From NCBI GenBank assembly GCA_937978655.1, contig CALJUX010000037.1, positions 62,001-126,000 of the forward strand: DNA of 64,000 nt, written 5' to 3'. Source of the stretch: an uncultured Chromatiaceae bacterium (lineage in GTDB: Bacteria > Pseudomonadota > Gammaproteobacteria > Enterobacterales > Alteromonadaceae). Made by a program: the position numbers and the translations under genes. The notes beneath the pieces are model-generated. The model had not been told where the DNA came from. It made no database searches and was given only the letters and a program-made list of their open reading frames with translations. Positions 52,073 through 60,820 of this stretch are shown in pieces (the stretch's first letter is position 1; each line of letters begins with the position of its first letter).

Positions 52073-52693
52073 TTGGCTTTGCCAAGTGCGGCTCCAACCG
52101 AAGCGACAGACGTATCTGCGCCATTGCCCCCGTTTGAAATCATCACACGGCCTTGTACACATTATGACGACAGGCCCGATCCGGCGGATATCAGTCTGCT
52201 GGTGATCCATAATATCAGTTTGCCGCCTGCAACTTTTAATACGCCTTATATTGACGATTTCTTTGGGGGCCGGCTCGATTGCAGCGCGCATCCGTATTTT
52301 GCCCGCTTAGCCGGGGTGCGGGTGTCGGCGCATTGTGTGATCTATCGAGACGGCCGCATCTGGCAATATGTGCCTTTTGCCAAACGCGCCTGGCATGCCG
52401 GGCTTAGCTTGTTTGCCGGCCGGGATAAATGTAATGATTTTTCTATTGGTATTGAACTGGAAGGCGCTGATGATGTGCCTTATACCGAGGCGCAATATCA
52501 GGCGCTGGCCACGCTGAGCCGGCAGTTGTTACAGCAATACCCGGCACTGCGTCCGCAGCGGATTGTCGGTCATTGTGACATTGCGCCTGGACGCAAAACT
52601 GATCCGGGCCCGCTGTTTGACTGGCCTTATTATTTCCGGTTGCTCGGTGTTGCAGCGACCGCCACAGACCCACGCGCAGGAGAGCCCGTATGA
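52073..52693 (+). CDS. ampD: 1,6-anhydro-MurNAc-L-alanine amidase AmpD
   Basis: A 206-residue cytoplasmic zinc amidase that recycles peptidoglycan fragments and thereby sets the inducer level for AmpR-type beta-lactamase control. Zinc ligands appear in LLVIHNISLP, VGHCDIAPGRKTDPGP (His and Asp). The catalytic-region motif is FSIGIELEGADD. There is no ATG: TTG at 52073 or TTG at 52079 must serve, and GAGG at 52068-52071 is better spaced for the second. It overlaps ampE by ATGA. Confidence 0.96.
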   Translation: MALPSAAPTEATDVSAPLPPFEIITRPCTHYDDRPDPADISLLVIHNISLPPATFNTPYIDDFFGGRLDCSAHPYFARLAGVRVSAHCVIYRDGRIWQYVPFAKRAWHAGLSLFAGRDKCNDFSIGIELEGADDVPYTEAQYQALATLSRQLLQQYPALRPQRIVGHCDIAPGRKTDPGPLFDWPYYFRLLGVAATATDPRAGEPV

Positions 52694-53613
52694 CGTTGTT
52701 AAGTATGCTGATCGCATTAATAGTGGAACGCCTGGCGGTGCGCGGTCCGGCCTGGCAACTGGTGACTTATTTACGGCCTTATCTGCAGCTGAGCGGCTCT
52801 GGCCCGGTCAGTGCCGTTCGTCAGCAGCCATATTTTATGATGCTGTGGTGGTTGTTGCCGGCGGTGGCGATTGCGCTGCTTATATATAGTGTGCAGTTCT
52901 GGTTGTTTCAGCTGCTGCTCAATACGCTGGTATTACTGCTGTGTATTGGCAGCTGGCATTACCGCCAGTGTTATAAGCAGTTTTTAAACGCCTGCCAGCG
53001 CGACGACCAGGAAGCGGCTTTTTTGCATATGCAGCAGATCCGCAGCGCCCAAGGAGCACCGGAACTGAGTTATGGTTCACAGCTGATTTGGCTGAACTTC
53101 CGTTATTACGCGGCGGTGTTGTTCTGGTACGCGCTGCTGGGGGCTTTTGGTGCTGTGGCTTACGCCTGTTTGCGCCAGCTGGCGGAGCCGCGGACCTATG
53201 ACAAGACCAATGGCGCCGACAACAGTGTTGAGCCTGACATGAACAACACGGCTGACGGCAGCGAGCCGGTCGAAACTGTCCAGACTGGCGCCGGGCAAGC
53301 AAACCGCTGGCAGCATTTTGCCGAGGACATATTACACTGGGCCGACTGGCTGCCGGTGCGGCTGTTTGGCCTTGGCCTGGCGCTGGTGGGCGATTTCAGC
53401 CGCACATCGGCCGTCTTACTGCAACACGCGGGCGCGACGCAGATGAGTGCAGCCCAGCTGCTGACAGAGCTGAGTCAGGCGGCAGAGCCAGTCGCGGAAG
53501 AGCAGTTAAATTCGCCGGACGCCGCCGTTAGTGCTGTGGCGCTGGCTAAGCGCAATGTACTGTTTTTTCTGGCATTAATTGCCGTATTAACCTTAAGTGG
53601 CTGGCTCAGTTAA
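52690..53613 (+). CDS. ampE: Inner-membrane protein AmpE
   Basis: A 307-residue polytopic membrane protein of the AmpE family, suggested to be a signalling modulator in beta-lactam response. The N terminus SMLIALIVERLAVRGPAWQ is typical, with membrane helices near residues 55-90, 140-160, 220-235 and 285-305. Residues about 170-205 form an acidic, low-complexity insert. ATGA links it to ampD, and it ends before the pdhR control region, the E. coli order (ampD-ampE-...-pdhR). Confidence 0.93.
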   Translation: MTLLSMLIALIVERLAVRGPAWQLVTYLRPYLQLSGSGPVSAVRQQPYFMMLWWLLPAVAIALLIYSVQFWLFQLLLNTLVLLLCIGSWHYRQCYKQFLNACQRDDQEAAFLHMQQIRSAQGAPELSYGSQLIWLNFRYYAAVLFWYALLGAFGAVAYACLRQLAEPRTYDKTNGADNSVEPDMNNTADGSEPVETVQTGAGQANRWQHFAEDILHWADWLPVRLFGLGLALVGDFSRTSAVLLQHAGATQMSAAQLLTELSQAAEPVAEEQLNSPDAAVSAVALAKRNVLFFLALIAVLTLSGWLS

Positions 53614-53728
53614 GGCATTCGTCCCAACCAGCTGATGGTGTTTGCGGCTTGCTGTGTGTGGTTTAACACCCAGCCCGTCGCAGGCGCAGTCTGCTGGCCG
53701 CTATTCCTGATAGCTAAGCCTGCGATGC

Positions 53729-53744
53729 AATGGTCTGACCAATT
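53729..53744 (+). promoter_or_regulatory. Distal PdhR operator
   Basis: AATGGTCTGACCAATT, an inverted repeat TGGT-N3-ACCA that fits the known PdhR consensus AATTGGTNNNACCAATT. It lies about 250 bases before pdhR and 25 bases upstream of the TTGATT/TATTCT pair. Confidence 0.75.
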
Positions 53745-53771
53745 CTGTTTTTTCCTGTGAACACTCATTGA

Positions 53772-53789
53772 TTAGAGTTTTAACTCTAA
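53772..53789 (+). promoter_or_regulatory. Perfect 18-base palindrome
   Basis: TTAGAGTTTTAACTCTAA: two 8-base arms around TT. It falls inside the spacer of a putative promoter and looks like a binding site for a dimeric regulator other than PdhR. The regulator is not identified. Confidence 0.6.
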
Positions 53790-53872
53790 CTATTCTGCGC
53801 AAAAATTCAACGCTACAGCTTGCCCTGATTTACAGTGCGGGCCTTTTCTGCTAATTTGATGCGCAACAAAGT

Positions 53873-53890
53873 AAAATGGTCTTACCAATT
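53873..53890 (+). promoter_or_regulatory. Proximal PdhR operator
   Basis: AAATGGTCTTACCAATTT-like site, with TGGT and ACCA separated by CTT, about 90 bases before pdhR. Pyruvate-free PdhR would be expected to bind here and repress pdhR-aceEF. Confidence 0.8.
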
Positions 53891-53978
53891 TACACGGTGT
53901 TGATGTTTCAATATCGACAATAACAGCAGTCTTGGACAGGAATGACAAACAGCGGCGCTTTGCTACGCTGTTGAAGCC

Positions 53979-54740
53979 ATGAAAAACGCACTGAAAATCA
54001 AACCGGCAAAATTGTCGGATCAAATTGTCGGACAGCTGGAGCAAATGTTGCTCGAGGGCAGTTTTGCGCCTGGCCAGAAATTACCGACCGAACGCGAACT
54101 GGCTGAACAATTTGAAGTGTCGCGGCCCTCAGTGCGCGAAGCGCTGCAAAAGCTCGAAGCCAAAGGGCTGGTCAGCCGCAAACAAGGCGGTGGCACTTTT
54201 GTCTGCGACACCTTAGTTGGCGGCCTCACCGATCCGTTATTTGAACTGATTGGCCGCCACCCTGAATCCCAATTTGATTTACTGGAATTTCGTCACGCCT
54301 TAGAAGGCATTTGCGCCTATTACGCTGCGCTGCGTGGTACGGCCAACGATTTCAGTCAGATTAAACAACGCTACGACGAAATTTGTCTGGCGCAGCAACA
54401 GCATGACATCAATGCCGAAGCTGCTGCGGTCGGACGCTTTTATTCAGCAGTGGCAGAAGCATCCCATAATGTGGTGCTTTTGCATCTGGTGCGCGGCTTA
54501 ACGCCGCTGGTGGAGCAGAATATCCGGTTGAACCTGGAAATTCTGCAGCAGAAGGACGGCATTGTGGGCCAGCTGAATTCACATCGGCAACGGTTAATGG
54601 AAGCGGTGATCAATGGTGAGCCGGAACAAGCCCGGCAAGCCAGCAACAGCCATCTGGCCTTTATTGAAGAGGCTTTGCTGGAAGCCGACCGGGAACGCTC
54701 ACGACTTGAACGCTCGCTGCGTCGTTCGCAACAGAACTGA
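53979..54740 (+). CDS. pdhR: Pyruvate dehydrogenase operon repressor PdhR
   Basis: A 253-residue FadR-subfamily GntR regulator that is released from DNA by pyruvate. The N-terminal winged helix carries QLEQMLLEGSFAPGQKLPTE, RELAEQFEVSRPSVREALQK and LVSRKQGGGTFV. The C-terminal helical FCD domain (about 95-230) has LLEFRHALEGICAYYAA and NSHRQRLMEAVINGEPEQA. Length equals E. coli PdhR (254). Two matching operators lie upstream, and aceE follows after 65 bases, so it probably represses itself and the complex genes. Confidence 0.97.
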   Translation: MKNALKIKPAKLSDQIVGQLEQMLLEGSFAPGQKLPTERELAEQFEVSRPSVREALQKLEAKGLVSRKQGGGTFVCDTLVGGLTDPLFELIGRHPESQFDLLEFRHALEGICAYYAALRGTANDFSQIKQRYDEICLAQQQHDINAEAAAVGRFYSAVAEASHNVVLLHLVRGLTPLVEQNIRLNLEILQQKDGIVGQLNSHRQRLMEAVINGEPEQARQASNSHLAFIEEALLEADRERSRLERSLRRSQQN

Positions 54741-54805
54741 AACAGCACAGCAGAACAATAACAGCAAGGTCCTGCGCGGCAGGACGGTTTGAAAGGAAAA
54801 TTGAT

Positions 54806-57472
54806 ATGTCTGAAGTCAATAAGCTTGACGTCGACGTGCTCGAAACCCAGGAGTGGTTGGAAGCGCTGGAATCCGTAGTACGCACCGAAGGTGTCGAGCG
54901 GGCGCAGTTCCTGCTCGAGCAGGTGCTGGAACAAGCGCGGCTGGAAGGGGTCGACATGCCAACCGGCATCACCACCAACTATATCAACACTATTCCGCCG
55001 CAACAGGAACCGGCTTATCCGGGTGACGTGAATCTGGAGAAAAAGATCCGTTCCGTCATTCGCTGGAACGCCATCATGATCGTGCTGCGCGCCTCGAAAA
55101 AAGAGCTGGAACTGGGCGGCCACATGGCGTCTTACCAGTCTGCTGCTGCATTCTACGAGACCTGTTTTAACCACTTTTTCCGCGCGCCGAACGAAAAAGA
55201 CGGCGGCGATTTAGTTTATTACCAAGGCCACATTTCACCGGGTATTTACGCCCGTGCTTTTGTTGAAGGCCGCTTAACCGCAGACCAGCTGGACAACTTC
55301 CGCCAGGAAGTCGGTGGTGAAGGTTTATCCTCTTACCCACACCCGAAACTGATGCCGGAATTCTGGCAGTTCCCGACGGTGTCGATGGGTTTAGGCCCAA
55401 TCACCTCGATTTATCAGGCGCGTTTCCTGAAGTACTTACACGGCCGTGGCATGAAAGACACCAGTGCACAGCGCGTGTACGCCTTCCTCGGTGACGGTGA
55501 GATGGACGAGCCGGAAAGCCGTGGTTCGCTGTCTTTTGCGGCGCGGGAAAAACTGGATAACCTGTGTTTCCTGGTCAACTGTAACCTGCAGCGTTTAGAC
55601 GGCCCGGTAATGGGCAACGGCAAAATCATCCAGGAACTGGAAGGTTTATTCCGTGGCGCCGGCTGGAACGTGATCAAAGTGGTATGGGGCAGTGGCTGGG
55701 ACAAGCTGTTGGCCAAAGACACCACCGGCAAACTGCTGCAGCTGATGAACGAAACCATCGACGGTGATTATCAGACTTATAAAGCCAAAGACGGCGCTTA
55801 TGTGCGTCAGCATTTCTTTGGCCGTTACCCGGAAACTGCGGCCTTAGTTGCCGACATGACCGACGAAGAGATCTTCGCATTAAAACGCGGTGGCCATGAA
55901 CCGTCAAAACTGTACGCTGCCTTCAAAGCGGCGCAAGAGACCAAAGGCCGTCCGACCGTCATTCTGGCCAAAACCATCAAAGGTTATGGCATGGGTGAAG
56001 CCGCTGAAGGCAAAAACATCGCCCACCAGGTGAAGAAAATGGATATGACGCATGTGCTGCAAATCCGTAAACGTCTGAATCTGGAAGAATATCTGTCAGA
56101 AGAAGACGTGCACAGCCTGCCATACCTGACGCTGCCGGAAGGCTCGCCAGAGCATCAGTACCTGCATGCGCGTCGTAATGCGTTAAACGGTTACACGCCG
56201 GTTCGTTTACCGAATTTCACCAAGCCACTGACACTGCCGGAATTGCCAGTGTTTGAAGGCCTGCTGGAAGAGCAAAAACGTGAAATCTCTACCACTATGG
56301 CATTCGTGCGTGGTCTGAACATTCTGTTAAAAGACCCAAATATCGGCCAGCAAATTGTGCCGATTATTGCCGATGAAGCCCGTACTTTTGGTATGGAAGG
56401 TCTGTTCCGTCAAATCGGTATTTATAACCCGCACGGCCAGACGTACACGCCGGAAGACCGCGCCATTGTTTCTTACTATAAAGAAGAAACCTCAGGCCAG
56501 GTACTGCAGGAAGGTATCAACGAGCTGGGCGCGATGGCATCCTGGGTGGCGGCGGCAACGTCGTACAGCACCAATGACCTGCCGATGATCCCGTTCTACA
56601 TTTATTACTCAATGTTCGGCTTCCAGCGCGTCGGCGATATGGCCTGGCTGGCGGGTGACCAACAAGCGCGTGGTTTCCTGTTAGGCGCTACGGCTGGCCG
56701 CACCACGTTAAACGGCGAAGGTTTACAGCACGAAGACGGTCACAGCCATATTCTGGCCGGTACAGTACCAAACTGTATCTCTTATGACCCGACTTACGCC
56801 TACGAGCTTGCCGTGATCATGCAGGACGGTATCCGCCGCATGTATGGCCCGGCACAGGAAAATATCTATTACTACATCACAGTGATGAACGAAAACTATC
56901 ATCACCCGGCGATGCCACAGGGCGCCGAAGAAGGCATCCGTCGCGGCATTTACAAGCTGGAAACGCTGACTGGTAACAAAGGCAAAGTGCAGTTATTAGG
57001 CTCAGGCACCATCCTGAACGAAGTGCGCCGCGCTGCTGAGATTCTGTCTGAAGAATATGGCATTGCTTCTGATGTTTATTCTGTGACGTCTTTCAACGAA
57101 CTGGCGCGCGATGGTCAGGACTGTGAACGTCACAACATGCTGCATCCGAATGAAGCAGAGAAAGTGCCGTACATTGCACAAGTGCTGGGCAAAGAGCCAG
57201 CGATTGCGGCCACCGACTACATCAAAAACTATGTCGACCAGGTCCGCGCTTTTGTGCCGGCAGTGTCGTACAAAGTGCTGGGCACCGACGGTTTTGGCCG
57301 CTCTGACAGCCGCGAAAACCTGCGCCGTCACTTTGAAGTGAATGCTGGTTATGTGGTACTGGCAGCGCTGCGTGAGCTGGCCAAACAGGGCACTATCGAC
57401 AAACAACTGGTGGCTGATGCGATCGTGCGTTTTGGCATCGACACCAACAAGCCGAACCCACTGTTCGCATAA
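54806..57472 (+). CDS. aceE: Pyruvate dehydrogenase E1 component AceE
   Basis: An 888-residue homodimeric thiamine-diphosphate enzyme that decarboxylates pyruvate and acetylates the lipoyl groups of AceF. The cofactor motif GDGEMDEPESRGSLSFAARE (about residues 230-250) continues to NCNLQRLDGPV. The N terminus has QEWLEALESVVRTEGVERAQ, as in E. coli AceE (887 residues). Later motifs include DEARTFGMEGLFRQIG and HEDGHSHILAGTVPNC. A GAAAGGAAA ribosome site precedes the start. Confidence 0.99.
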   Translation: MSEVNKLDVDVLETQEWLEALESVVRTEGVERAQFLLEQVLEQARLEGVDMPTGITTNYINTIPPQQEPAYPGDVNLEKKIRSVIRWNAIMIVLRASKKELELGGHMASYQSAAAFYETCFNHFFRAPNEKDGGDLVYYQGHISPGIYARAFVEGRLTADQLDNFRQEVGGEGLSSYPHPKLMPEFWQFPTVSMGLGPITSIYQARFLKYLHGRGMKDTSAQRVYAFLGDGEMDEPESRGSLSFAAREKLDNLCFLVNCNLQRLDGPVMGNGKIIQELEGLFRGAGWNVIKVVWGSGWDKLLAKDTTGKLLQLMNETIDGDYQTYKAKDGAYVRQHFFGRYPETAALVADMTDEEIFALKRGGHEPSKLYAAFKAAQETKGRPTVILAKTIKGYGMGEAAEGKNIAHQVKKMDMTHVLQIRKRLNLEEYLSEEDVHSLPYLTLPEGSPEHQYLHARRNALNGYTPVRLPNFTKPLTLPELPVFEGLLEEQKREISTTMAFVRGLNILLKDPNIGQQIVPIIADEARTFGMEGLFRQIGIYNPHGQTYTPEDRAIVSYYKEETSGQVLQEGINELGAMASWVAAATSYSTNDLPMIPFYIYYSMFGFQRVGDMAWLAGDQQARGFLLGATAGRTTLNGEGLQHEDGHSHILAGTVPNCISYDPTYAYELAVIMQDGIRRMYGPAQENIYYYITVMNENYHHPAMPQGAEEGIRRGIYKLETLTGNKGKVQLLGSGTILNEVRRAAEILSEEYGIASDVYSVTSFNELARDGQDCERHNMLHPNEAEKVPYIAQVLGKEPAIAATDYIKNYVDQVRAFVPAVSYKVLGTDGFGRSDSRENLRRHFEVNAGYVVLAALRELAKQGTIDKQLVADAIVRFGIDTNKPNPLFA

Positions 57473-57483
57473 GAGGAATGGCA

Positions 57484-59121
57484 ATGACAATCGAAATTTT
57501 TGTGCCGGATATCGGCGCGGATGAAGTGGAAGTCACCGAAATTCTGGTGAAAGTCGGCGACACTGTCAGTGTGGACCAGTCGCTGCTGTCGGTCGAAGGC
57601 GATAAAGCCTCGATGGAAGTACCAGCCGCTCAGGCTGGTGTGGTGCAGGAAATTCGGGTAAAGGCTGGCGATAAAGTCAAAACCGGCTCGCTGATTATGG
57701 TATTTGCTGGTGCCAACGCGGCCGCTGCTGTGGCTCCGGCTGCTGCACCGGCGCCTGTTGCCGCTGCTCCTGCCGCTGCGCTAGTTGCAGCAGCTGCTAC
57801 AACTGAAAGCAAAGACGTTAAAGTGCCGGATATCGGCGGCGATGCGGTCGAAGTCACTGAGGTACTGGTGAAAGTCGGTGATGTGGTTAAAGCCGAACAA
57901 TCGCTGTTATCGGTCGAAGGTGACAAAGCTGCGATGGAAGTGCCAGCGCCATTTGCCGGGACTGTGACGGAAGTCAAAGTCAAAGTTGGCGACAAAGTCC
58001 AAACCGGCTCGTTAGTCTTTGTATTCTCGACCGGTGCGGCAGCGCCAGCAGCAGTTGCAGCAGCGCCTGCTCCGGTTGCAGCTCCGGTCTCTGCACCTGC
58101 CGCCGTTCCGGCCGCTGCTCCGGCTGCATCAGCTCCGGCTTCGACCCCAGCTGCTGCGGTCAGCGACAACGAAGTGACGCAAAGCGCTGCTTTTGCTCAT
58201 GCATCGCCTGTCGTGCGTCGTTTAGCCCGTGAATTTGGTGTTGACCTGTCGAAAGTGGCAGGCACAGCGCGTAAAGGCCGGGTGCAGCGTGAAGACGTGC
58301 AGAATTATGTGAAAAACATTATTGCCCAAGTTGCAGCAGGCAAGGGCAGTGTGGCCAGCAGTGGCAACAGTGTTGGCTTTGATTTGATTGCCTGGCCAAA
58401 AGTTGATTTCAGCAAATTCGGCGCTGTGGAAGAAAAACCGCTGTCGCGGATTCAGAAACTATCTGGTGCCAACTTACACCGCAACTGGGTGCGTATTCCG
58501 CATGTGACGCAGTTTGATGAAGCTGACATCACAGATCTGGAAGATTTCCGCAAAGAGCAAAACGCGCTGGCCGAGAAGAAAAAACTCGGTGTGAAATACA
58601 CGCCGCTGGTATTTATCATGAAAGCGGCTGCCAAGGCGCTGGAAGAATTCCCGACCTTTAACAGCTCGTTATCAGAAGACGGCGCGAGCCTGATTCTGAA
58701 GAAATACGTGCACTTAGGCATTGCGGTCGATACACCCAATGGCTTAGTGGTGCCGGTGGTGCGTGATGTGAACAAAAAAGGCATCATCGAGCTGTCGCGT
58801 GAGCTGCAGGAAATATCGGTGAAAGCGCGCGAAGGCAAACTGACCGCGGCGGATATGCAGGGTGGTTGTTTCACCATTTCCAGCCTCGGTGGCATCGGCG
58901 GTACCGCCTTTACGCCTATCGTGAACGCGCCGGAAGTGGCTATTCTCGGGGTGTCAAAATCCGACATTAAACCGAAATGGGATGGCAAAGCCTTCCAGCC
59001 GCGCCTGATGGTGCCGCTGTCGGTGTCTTATGACCACCGCGTGATCGATGGCGCTTTGGCGGCCCGCTTTACCGCGACGCTGGCATCATACTTAGCTGAT
59101 ATCCGTCAGATTATTATGTAA
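57484..59121 (+). CDS. aceF: Dihydrolipoyl acetyltransferase E2 component AceF
   Basis: A 545-residue core subunit of pyruvate dehydrogenase. It has two lipoyl domains (about residues 1-75 and 107-182), each with the lipoylated Lys in VEGDKASMEVPA and VEGDKAAMEVPA. Ala/Pro-rich swinging linkers, a peripheral E1/E3-binding domain (ASPVVRRLAREFGVDLSKVA, about 237-272) and a catalytic domain with the active-site SYDHRVIDGALAARF follow. E. coli AceF has three lipoyl domains; two is common elsewhere. The ATG at 57484 is preferred over 57478 because GAGGA lies at 57473-57477. Confidence 0.98.
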   Translation: MTIEIFVPDIGADEVEVTEILVKVGDTVSVDQSLLSVEGDKASMEVPAAQAGVVQEIRVKAGDKVKTGSLIMVFAGANAAAAVAPAAAPAPVAAAPAAALVAAAATTESKDVKVPDIGGDAVEVTEVLVKVGDVVKAEQSLLSVEGDKAAMEVPAPFAGTVTEVKVKVGDKVQTGSLVFVFSTGAAAPAAVAAAPAPVAAPVSAPAAVPAAAPAASAPASTPAAAVSDNEVTQSAAFAHASPVVRRLAREFGVDLSKVAGTARKGRVQREDVQNYVKNIIAQVAAGKGSVASSGNSVGFDLIAWPKVDFSKFGAVEEKPLSRIQKLSGANLHRNWVRIPHVTQFDEADITDLEDFRKEQNALAEKKKLGVKYTPLVFIMKAAAKALEEFPTFNSSLSEDGASLILKKYVHLGIAVDTPNGLVVPVVRDVNKKGIIELSRELQEISVKAREGKLTAADMQGGCFTISSLGGIGGTAFTPIVNAPEVAILGVSKSDIKPKWDGKAFQPRLMVPLSVSYDHRVIDGALAARFTATLASYLADIRQIIM

Positions 59122-59128
59122 AACGCCA

Positions 59129-59160
59129 AGCGGCAGCTTCGGCTGCCGCTGCTGTTGTCG
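59129..59160 (+). terminator. Hairpin after aceF
   Basis: A perfect 9-base stem AGCGGCAGC / GCTGCCGCT closed by the stable TTCG loop (59129-59150), followed by a weak T-containing tail GCTGTTGT. Likely a partial terminator that separates aceEF from lpd. Confidence 0.65.
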
Positions 59161-59218
59161 CGGGGCAACAGCACTGCCGATATGGAGATGGCTGATGTTG
59201 ATGTGGCTGAAAAGTTAC

Positions 59219-59247
59219 GGGACATCTTTCAGGCAGGGTGCTAAAAT
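59219..59247 (+). promoter_or_regulatory. Putative lpd promoter
   Basis: Extended -10 TGCTAAAAT (59239-59247) with GGGACA at 59219-59224, spacer 17 bases. It would allow lpd to be made independently for other 2-oxo acid dehydrogenases, as known in E. coli. Confidence 0.5.
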
Positions 59248-59302
59248 CCGCCAACTTTTACGCTGTGCCACCGGCGCTGCCGTGGCAACCTACGAGCCCG
59301 AT

Positions 59303-59340
59303 GCAAGTAAAATTGCAAGCTAAAATAGCAAGGTAAAACA
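59303..59340 (+). repeat. Triple GCAAG-AAAA repeat before lpd
   Basis: Three near-identical units of 12-13 bases in a row (starting 59303, 59315 and 59328), each GCAAG plus TAAAA. The last contains the ribosome site AAGG and ends directly at the lpd ATG. The copies differ by one inserted or changed base. Confidence 0.8.
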
Positions 59341-60753
59341 ATGAGCAACGAAATCAAAACTCAGGTAGTAGTGCTGGGCGCTGGCCCTGGTGGTTATTCA
59401 GCTGCATTCCGCGCAGCAGATTTAGGTCTGGAAGTGACCTTGGTTGAAGCCCGCAGCACCCTCGGCGGTGTTTGCTTAAACGTTGGCTGTATCCCGTCTA
59501 AAGCCTTATTACACGTTGCCAAAGTCATCGATGACGCCCGCGATATGGCATCTCACGGCGTGACCTTCGGTGCACCACAAATCGATTTAGATAAAATCCG
59601 TGCCTGGAAAGACAAAGTGGTTGGTCAACTGACCAACGGTCTGAACGGCATGGCGAAAATGCGTAAAGTCAAAGTTGTGAACGGTTACGGCAAATTCACC
59701 GGCCCGAACACACTGGTTGTTGGTGATACCACTATCACTTTTGACAGCGCCATCATCGCGGCCGGTTCAGAGCCGGTTGCACTGCCATTTATTCCAAAAG
59801 ATGACCCACGGGTGATCGATTCTACCGGCGCACTGGAATTAAAAGACATTCCAGGCGAAATGCTGGTATTAGGCGGCGGTATCATTGGCCTGGAAATGGG
59901 CACTGTGTACCGTGCTTTAGGTTCGAAAGTGTCTGTGGTTGAATTCGCTGACCAGCTGGTTCCTGCTGCTGACGCTGACCTGGTTAAAGCCTACACCAAA
60001 TACAACAAAGACAATTACACGCTGATGCTGTCCACCAAAGTGACTGCAGTCGAAGCCAAAGCGGACGGCCTGTATGTGACTTTCGAAGGCAAAAACGCCC
60101 CGGCGTCACCAGTACGTTACGACAAAATCCTGGTGGCAGTGGGCCGTCGTCCAAACGGTAATCTGTTAGATGCAGCGAAAGCTGGCGTAAACGTGGATGA
60201 GCGTGGTTTCATCAACGTCGACAAACAACTGCGCACCAACGTGCCACACATTTTCGCCATCGGCGACGTGATTGGTCAGCCAATGCTGGCGCACAAAGCG
60301 GTGCATGAAGGCCATGTGGCTGCCGAAGTTATCTCTGGCATGAAACACTTCTTCGACCCGCGTTGCATTCCGTCTGTGGCTTACACAGATCCGGAAATGG
60401 CCTGGGTGGGTATCACTGAAAAAGAAGCCAAAGAGAAAGGCATCGCAGTAGAAACTGCTACTTTCCCATGGGCTGCTTCTGGCCGTGCGATCGCCTCAGC
60501 GCGTACTGAAGGCTTCACCAAACTGATTTTCGACAAAGAATCACACCGTATCCTGGGTGGCGCTATTGTCGGTATCAACGCCGGTGAAATGCTGGGTGAA
60601 ATTTGTTTAGCGGTAGAAATGGGCGCCGATGCTGAAGATATCGCACTGACTATCCACGCGCACCCGACGCTGAACGAATCGATTGGTCTGGCGGCTGAGA
60701 TGTACGAAGGTTCAATCACTGACCTGCCAAATCCAAAAGCGAAAAAGAAATAA
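59341..60753 (+). CDS. lpdA: Dihydrolipoyl dehydrogenase (E3)
   Basis: A 470-residue FAD disulfide oxidoreductase that reoxidises dihydrolipoyl groups with NAD for the pyruvate and 2-oxoglutarate complexes and the glycine cleavage system. The FAD loop is VVLGAGPGGYSAAFRAADLG, the redox-active disulfide is GGVCLNVGCIPSK, the NAD loop is LVLGGGIIGLEMGTVYRALG, and the C-terminal catalytic HAHPTLNES carries the His-Glu pair. Length is typical (E. coli 474). It has its own promoter-like sequence and a repeat-rich leader. Confidence 0.98.
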   Translation: MSNEIKTQVVVLGAGPGGYSAAFRAADLGLEVTLVEARSTLGGVCLNVGCIPSKALLHVAKVIDDARDMASHGVTFGAPQIDLDKIRAWKDKVVGQLTNGLNGMAKMRKVKVVNGYGKFTGPNTLVVGDTTITFDSAIIAAGSEPVALPFIPKDDPRVIDSTGALELKDIPGEMLVLGGGIIGLEMGTVYRALGSKVSVVEFADQLVPAADADLVKAYTKYNKDNYTLMLSTKVTAVEAKADGLYVTFEGKNAPASPVRYDKILVAVGRRPNGNLLDAAKAGVNVDERGFINVDKQLRTNVPHIFAIGDVIGQPMLAHKAVHEGHVAAEVISGMKHFFDPRCIPSVAYTDPEMAWVGITEKEAKEKGIAVETATFPWAASGRAIASARTEGFTKLIFDKESHRILGGAIVGINAGEMLGEICLAVEMGADAEDIALTIHAHPTLNESIGLAAEMYEGSITDLPNPKAKKK

Positions 60754-60789
60754 GTTCGGTTCGAACCGTAACTGATTTGCTTAAGTAAC

Positions 60790-60820
60790 AAAGGCCGCAG
60801 CAGCGGCCTTTGTTGTTTTT
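60790..60820 (+). terminator. lpd terminator
   Basis: AAAGGCCGC (60790-60798) pairs with GCGGCCTTT (60803-60811) around AGCA, followed by GTTGTTTTT. Confidence 0.9.

Larger units (their letters stand above)
53614..53978 (+). promoter_or_regulatory. pdhR control region
   Basis: Gene-free stretch that holds two PdhR-type operators (53729-53744 and 53873-53890), an 18-base perfect palindrome (53772-53789) and a promoter-like pair TTGATT (53769-53774) / TATTCT (53791-53796) with a 16-base spacer. A second weak promoter-like pair is TTTACA (53889) / TATCGA (53912), overlapping the right operator. Confidence 0.6.

Noticed and set aside
52025..52291. N-terminal extension of the retropepsin-like protein
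   Set aside because: Overlaps ampD on the other strand and shows no similarity; the ATG at 52024 precedes the membrane anchor.
53790..54044. 84-codon minus-strand frame opposite the pdhR control region
   Set aside because: Spans the PdhR operator and the start of pdhR, with no ribosome site or family resemblance.
57630..58169. 179-codon Ala-rich minus-strand frame in aceF
   Set aside because: An antisense artefact of the Ala/Pro linker codons.
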